Assembly (NCBI RefSeq): GCF_905220415.1
Contig: NC_059539.1
Span: forward strand, 7,378,001-7,442,000
Reading direction: 5' to 3'
From: Colias croceus
Lineage: Eukaryota > Arthropoda > Insecta > Lepidoptera > Pieridae
DNA length: 64,000 nucleotides
Each line of letters opens with the position of its first letter. The first letter of the stretch is position 1. Both the position numbers and the translations under genes were made by a program. Shown in pieces: positions 58,560 to 64,000 of the stretch. Under the pieces are notes generated by a model. The model was not told the DNA's origin and made no database searches. It worked only from the letters and a program-made list of their open reading frames with translations.

Positions 58560-58619
58560 TATAAAAGTGCGTTATTTTTATTGTTTTGATAAACCGCTGC
58601 AACTACATTTGTTTTAAAG
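58560..58619 (+). promoter_or_regulatory. Candidate TATA promoter and non-coding first exon A of the CAP gene
   Basis: TATAAAAG at 58560-58567, then about 50 bp ending in AAAG|GTAAGTACC, a strong donor. The CAP coding exon has an acceptor (TATTGTTTCAG) about 29 bp before its ATG, so a leader exon must exist upstream; this one fits. Confidence 0.5.
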
Positions 58620-59162
58620 GTAAGTACCATTTTTTTCATAGGTAATTAATTAATTTGGCATAAATGTTTCTTTTCCATTACCTTATTAATTAAATTAAAA
58701 TAAGATAGGTATACACATTCCAGCTATTATAAAATTAGCAGCTGAAGAAAATTTTGCTGCTTTTTTATTTACCCAATTAAATTAAAATAACATATTTGTG
58801 TGCCCATAGCCTTAAAAATATTTCATGCATAAATATTTTAGAATTATCGATTTCTCAGGGAATTTAGTGTGAAGTTGTTAAAAATATCTACTTGGGTATT
58901 TAGGTACCTTTTCTTAAAGCGAGATGTTTGTGTCATGGAGCTTTTTATTCATTAATAAATAATTATACCTACCTACTTTTATGGTTAATTATTTGGTATG
59001 AATCGTTACATTAATTAGTAATTAAATACCTATATTATCTATAATTGTTTTTATCAATATACCTACCTGTGCTATTGTGAATAACAACATACTGTGTAAA
59101 TATTATCCTAACTAATAATACGACCATGTTTGATACTGAACTAATGTTTACCTTTACTCAAG

Positions 59163-59242
59163 AATAAAAGAGTGCTTTTTGTATATTTGCGTAAACCAGC
59201 TGCAATAAAGCCCCTTTACATATCAATTTTATTCAAAGGAAG
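59163..59242 (+). promoter_or_regulatory. Candidate alternative non-coding first exon B of the CAP gene
   Basis: AATAAAAGAGTGC, then AAACCAGCTGCAA, ending GGAAG|GTAAGTTA. It resembles first exon A in order and text (ATAAAAG-GTGC, T-rich, AAACC-GCTGCAA, donor), 620 bp away. Could be a duplicated alternative promoter. Confidence 0.35.
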
Positions 59243-60039
59243 GTAAGTTATTTTACCTATTTTCTTCCATTACGTAGGTACTTAACTATGTTTATATTAT
59301 TATTTTTTGCATACCTTAAAATTCAATAGAGTTGTTAGTCTAGAAAATTGCTTAATCTTTAAGCATTTTTTTTAAATAAATGTCCACTAGGTACTCATAA
59401 GGTACTCATTTAAATTCTGAAGCGTGTTGGCATAGAATACCTACATAATAGTGATAGAGCCCGCGTACCTATATCTCCCATAAGCCATAGCGGTAGTTAC
59501 CTACTTCTGAAGGTATTCGATTATGATGAAGTTAAAAAAAAAACGTATAAAAAAATAAGAATACCTATAGAGCAGATTTAATGTAGTTACTTACCTTTGT
59601 CGGTTTAAATTCATGATTTATCTTCTAGTAGTTATTTCTTCTAACAAAGTTATTAGCTTGTTATTAGACATAATTTTGGTTTATTTAAATTGTGGGTAGG
59701 TAATAAATAAAAATTGAGATATGGGCGCTCATCAGATCAATACAGTGATGTGCATAAATACAGGTAAAATAGTTTGACACATTGACAAATGAGGTCCTTT
59801 ACACTTGGAGGAAAGTTGTAAGACCCCGAGCATTATCATACTCCGCCTTGAAGATATCTTGCATTCGTAAAGAATAGTAAATACTTAGGTTCAATTGTAT
59901 TTTACCTCTGTTAATGTCCATATCTGCACCTCAATCTAGAATGAATATCAAAACTTTTATTTTACAATTTAAAAATATTAAAGCAACATGTAGTTACTTA
60001 ATAAGAAAATATAAACTCTCAAATATAAATATTGTTTCA
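59243..60039 (+). other. Presumed intron in the CAP gene leader
   Basis: AT-rich, ending ATTGTTTCAG. No repeats or coding recognised. Confidence 0.45.
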
Positions 60040-60068
60040 GCAAGCATAACATCAGAAGTAGATTAAAC

Positions 60069-60156
60069 ATGATTGCTAGGAAATTACTATGGATAAATAT
60101 CTTTGTAATATTTAACTCCATCGTATTGCAAAGCGTCAGGACGTGGACGGATCAAC
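60069..60156 (+). CDS. CAP gene exon: start and signal peptide
   Basis: 88 nt, ATG after TTAAAC. Hydrophobic core IFVIFNSIVL; ends TWTDQ with one base over, donor C|GTAAGT. Confidence 0.88.
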
Positions 60157-62626
60157 GTAAGTAATTTTTTTTACAATTTGATGGTGCAAGGGTTTAAGAA
60201 ATTTAGTAAAACTGTAAAAGTACCTTTTACAAGATCGAGCATTTCGCCTATACCTAGGTAAGTTTATCAGAGCATTTTTTATCGATAACTGAACTACCCT
60301 CAGCCTAAACTTACCTGAATGAAAAAAAAAATTATAATAAACTAGGTAGTTAATGTGTTTTTTTAGAAATTATAAAATGCGATTGAAATGATCATTCAAA
60401 TTTCAGAACTATTTCCGTCAAGCAAAATACCAGAAGATGGATTGAGTCCTCGCCGTTCTGTTGTTCGAAGAAAAATAGTGCTCTATCATAACTTCTTTCG
60501 AACAAAAGTAAGGCCGACAGCATCTAATATGCTTTTAATGGTAAGTGTATTTATCTTGTTATTATTACTCTAATATAATTTTGATTGACTACATCGTATG
60601 AATAAGTCATTTCCCGTCGTGTATGTCTTTCTGTCCCGATGTATAGGTATGCTTAGATCTTAGAGAATAGGTATGCTACATATTTTGATGCGTTTTTTTC
60701 TTTTGTTAATTTTTATATAATACGGGAGCAGCTACGACTGAAGTTCATTACCTGATATATATAAATAATAAAATCATTTTTACAGTCGTGGCACCCCCTG
60801 GCAGCCCGTCAAGCTCAGAACTACGCTGAACGCTGTGTATTCCTGCAACACAACGACGCCTCAGAGAATACTGTCCCATATTTAGGTTCTTGCGGACAGA
60901 ACCTTTTTGTAGCATCACAAAAGACTCCGTGGTACGTAAATTCAATTAGGAACCTAATATGTAATTTTAATGCAATTAGATCTCGTTTAACAGAGCTCAG
61001 AATTTTTTTAATTGTCAAATACCGAGATTTATTGAAATAAAGATACACATCTGAAAACGCAATTAGCGGGATCATACAAATAAGATATTTCATTTTATGT
61101 ATTAAAATTGCTTAAATTGTGTACAATTATAAAGCTATATAACTACGCTAAGGTTGTAATAAAATCACTTTAATTATAACACTTCCTTGCATGTCAGGGT
61201 CTTAGTTTTTTGCAGTCACACAAATAAGATAATGAGTGATTTGTTGTCTTATGGTCGAATAAGATGGTATGCGCTTACATTTTTTGCTGAATTGGTTTGT
61301 TTCCTCATCCGTTCGTTATACAATGTATGCTGCCTTAAAGTCACGATCTTAACCTCCACATTGTCAGATAATAGGAAATTCGTGAACATCTAATTACAGA
61401 TTTCACAGACTGACATGGTATATAATGACGCCCTTTGTGTCTAAGCTTGAAATTTATACTTGAAAATGCTTAATTATGTGATATTGAGCACGCAAACCAG
61501 TAGTGTAGATCTCTTTAAAACGAACAGTTATATGTCATATCATTTAACTGCTTGTATTAAATTAAACCAGGTGAGTAATATGTTATGCCAATTTTGGTAT
61601 TTAGGTAACAGATTTAGGTACGTTACGCATGTCGTAGTGAATTTGTATCGCTATGAAACAGATGAAGGTGGTAAGGTAATGTATCCTTAGTACTATTTGC
61701 TTGATATTGTGGTTGATTGTAACTGTAGATGCAGTCTGTGCTGAAATCATGGTCAGTAAGTTACTCTATCTTGTACGTATATTGATATATTATATCCTTA
61801 TAATACTCCTGCATCGAACCTTTATATTATAAGCGCGCCTCCATTGTCGCAATACGCGGAATTGAAATAAAATATTCACATTGTTGCAGCACGAAACTAT
61901 TGTCTGGGAATGTTTTGTAAACAATAAGATATTTTACAATTGATTATGTCAAGATCAGTAAATGTACTGTTTCCTAACAGTCTGTTACATTTTGGTCATC
62001 GGGCGGACAGAAATATTTTTAATTACTTACTTATATTATTAAGCTATTGCATAGCTTCTATTTTAATGGTTCTAACGAAAAATTCTTATTAAGAAAGAAT
62101 GTAAAAGCAAAAAGACACCCTTAAATATTTTGACAAAATTAATAAGGAAAATTAAATGGTAAGGTATTATGGAAAATAACTGGTAGTTTCTTAGTTTCAA
62201 CCCCTTTCTGGTTTTTTTAGTACATACTTGTCACTTGGCCATGCTGACTCATTATAAACATAAATGCATTTGACGCCTATTTAAACCTTTCATTATACAT
62301 AAAATAAAGCCAACATGTAAAACAAATTCTTATACATTTATAACATTTTCTTTACAACGTCTTTCGCTGTATCGACTAAATCAATGCTGAACCAATTCGA
62401 CATGATACTATAATAACTAACCTCTTTTCAGGTTTTTCGCAATCAAGACATGGTTCCTAGAATATCAAAATTTCACATATGGAGCACCAGTGCGGAATCT
62501 CAAAGCAGTTGGGCATTACACCCAAATGGTTTGGGCGACTAGTCACAAAGTTGGTTGTGGCGTCGCACACTGCCCTGGAGGACCTTGGGGCCATTTCTAT
62601 AACTACGTGTGTCATTATTGCCCAGC
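60069..62626 (+). CDS. Secreted CAP/CRISP-family protein (partial, 3' end not placed)
   Basis: Coding exons 60069-60156, 60407-60540, 60786-60931 and 62432-62626; all phases close. Starts with a signal peptide (MIARKLLWINIFVIFNSIVL, cut near VRTW). CAP features: LYHNFFRTKVRPTASNML (helix 1 with the HN..R motif), SWHPLAARQAQNYAERC, CGQNLFVAS, TWFLEYQNFTYG, GHYTQMVWATSHKVGCGV (CRISP motif 1) and HFYNYVCHYCPA (motif 2). Cavity residues: His in HN, Glu in FLEY and His in GHYTQ are present; the GEN position is GQN, as in several insect members. Vertebrate relatives include CRISPs, insect ones venom allergen 5; the molecular role is unknown. The frame continues past 62626 (CPA, donor GTAAGT) but I could not find the next exon before 64000. 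Confidence 0.9.
60407..60540 (+). CDS. CAP gene exon with HN..R helix
   Basis: 134 nt, acceptor AAATTTCAG. LFPSSKIPEDGLSPRRSVVR RKIVLYHNFFRTKV..., ends SNMLLM at ATG|GTAAGT. Basic insert before the CAP core. Confidence 0.9.
60786..60931 (+). CDS. CAP gene exon with GQN loop
   Basis: 146 nt, acceptor TTTTTACAG. SWHPLAARQAQNYAERCVFL ... GSCGQNLFVASQKTP and two bases of Trp. Donor TG|GTACGT. Confidence 0.92.
60932..62431 (+). other. CAP gene intron
   Basis: 1.5 kb of AT-rich DNA ending CCTCTTTTCAG. Nothing recognised. Confidence 0.75.
62432..62626 (+). CDS. CAP gene exon with both CRISP signatures
   Basis: 195 nt. FFAIKTWFLEYQNFTYGAPV, GHYTQMVWATSHKVGCGVAH, CPGGPWGHFYNYVCHYCPA; donor GC|GTAAGT. 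Two bases remain for the next exon, normally a Gly-Asn codon pair in this family. Confidence 0.93.
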
Positions 62627-64000
62627 GTAAGTTTTTCTTAAACATGTCCTATTATTAAATGGATAAATCAACACTTATAGATGTAATTTTCATGTATTTA
62701 CCTAAATTAAAAACATGATATTTAAACATTCACTCAAATTAATACTCAAATAGAAGAAACAACGCAAAAAAATAGAATATATTATATAATAATAAAGTAT
62801 ACTTATATTCTCGTTAGGAGTTACACAGATTTTCAGAGTATGAAATAACATATTATGTTAGGTACATTACGTTTAAAAAGTTAAAGAATTTTATAAAACG
62901 TGAATTTACTTTTTAAGAATTGAGCTTTGGTGAATAATATCTAATTGTATTTGAACTTTTACTTAAATGAGTAATTGTGGTTTGAATGTCTTATGAGTCG
63001 TTATGTGGTCAACGCCTATAAATATAAAACTATTGGTTACATTGTTTCTTGCCGTAAGGTAACTACAGTGCCGTCTTTACCATAGGGGCACAGGGGGCCA
63101 GTGCCCAGGGCCCCCCATCGTCAGGGGGCCCCCCTGGAGGAGATATAGGACTGACAATTTTTCTCACATAAATCTCAAAATATTTTATTAAAAAGCAATA
63201 CAGCTTTTTAATGCCAGAACGTCAGATCATTTTCAGATTTATTCGAATCAAAACATCTATGTTATTACATGGAATAATTCGAGTGATTCGAACACCATTA
63301 TAATTAACTTATCAGACATTTACTCGAATTATTTATTTACTTATTAACGTAATATAATATATTTTTACTTGAATTATTTTGAGATTTATGTAAATTACTA
63401 ACAAGTCTAAGTTTACAGAATAGCATACAAGGGCGTTGTGACAAAACTTTAATCTCTGGGCCTCTAGACAAGTGGCAGAAACGCTAGAGAATAGAATCCA
63501 CTATTGATACTAATTGATATAAGCTTATGACGTTTTGCTAATGTTTCGGTCACACTACCAAGGACAACGACGACCACGACCAAAATTCCCATCCAGCCGA
63601 AATTTGGTGAAATTATTAAAAACACAATCTATACTATGTTTTTTTGTTTGAACGCGCTAATCTCGGGAACTACTGGTCCGATTTGAAAAATTATTTCGGT
63701 GCTAAATAGCCCACTTCTATGGCAAGATTATAAGATACCAAAATCGTTGAATTACTCCATGACGTTACGGTATTGTTATGATGCGACCTTGAAATTTTAC
63801 TCTCAACGCGCCTAAAGAAGTTTCACTTCAAAAATATTATATTAAAATTTCCCGACCTTCTGTTACTACGAAAAAATTTTTTCCTAAAAGTCAAAATAGG
63901 TTTTTCGTGATTTTTACCGAAACGGTAAGTTTTATCATATAACCACTTTTACCCAAATTGTAGATCATAAAATTATCTATACAAAAGAATCAATACATTA
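62627..64000 (+). other. CAP gene intron or downstream DNA, repeat-bearing
   Basis: No further exon found. Includes a hAT-like terminus at 63066 and Lep-type repeat text near 63640-63780 (CGCTAATCTCGGGAACTACT). Confidence 0.55.
63066..63130 (+). mobile_element. hAT-like element terminus (partial)
   Basis: CAGTGCCGTCTTTACCATAG GGGCACAGGGGGCC..., a CAGTG start with GC-rich sub-terminal text that I recall from hAT/ZMYM-type elements in insects. The other end and the 8-bp duplication were not found in the window. Confidence 0.45.

Noticed and set aside
63421..63500. Possible right end of the hAT-like element (GGGCCTCTAGACAAG)
   Set aside because: It does not mirror the CAGTGCCGTC end and no 8-bp duplication was found.

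Overview
This window is eukaryotic: AT-rich DNA with spliced genes (GT-AG introns, canonical acceptors), long introns and AATAAA signals. The encoded proteins look insect-like. Lep1-type Helitron fragments (TCCTACTAATATTATAAATGCG-like 5' ends, CTAGT 3' ends) and dispersed TAGGTA-type micro-motifs point to a moth or butterfly (Lepidoptera). I recognised no bacterial-type genes, CRISPR arrays or tRNA genes.

Layout. (1) 1-26290, + strand: the 3' two thirds of the neural cadherin gene CadN. The window opens in a CadN intron. Exons lie at 8163-8278, 9920-10084 or 11745-11906 (alternatives), 13971-14108, 14213-18009 (one 3.8 kb exon), 18454-18689 or 19025-19263 (alternatives), 19697-19900, 22428-22649 and 23946-24049 (stop), followed by a probable 3'UTR. 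Two of the three mutually exclusive exon modules known in Drosophila CadN are visible. (2) 26291-38988: gene-poor, repeat-rich DNA. A signal-peptide-like exon at 34113 and two well-phased terminal exons at 38649-38761 and 38917-38988 suggest an unrecognised + strand gene. (3) 42307-49348, - strand: a four-exon ZCCHC14/ZCCHC2-like zinc-knuckle gene. Its introns hold a Tc1-like transposon with a second element nested in its transposase, and a palindromic 874-bp transposon. (4) 50697-52212: a P-superfamily-like transposon remnant with an 8-bp target duplication, ending about 155 bp upstream of the intronless proteasome gene PSMD3/Rpn3 (52368-53855, +). (5) 54566-57829, +: DNAAF6/PIH1D3, a dynein-arm assembly factor with a textbook RFX X-box upstream; its second intron carries a MITE invaded by a mariner. 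(6) 58560 to beyond 62626, +: a secreted CAP/CRISP-family gene with two look-alike candidate first exons; it runs past the last exon I can place. The window ends in repeats, including a hAT-like terminus.

The genes are functionally unrelated (neuronal adhesion, RNA-binding-type zinc knuckle, proteasome, ciliary assembly, secreted CAP protein). The recurring themes are alternative-exon structure in CadN and layered transposon insertions. Exon borders were placed by eye from splice consensus, reading phase and remembered protein families; no alignment or search was run.
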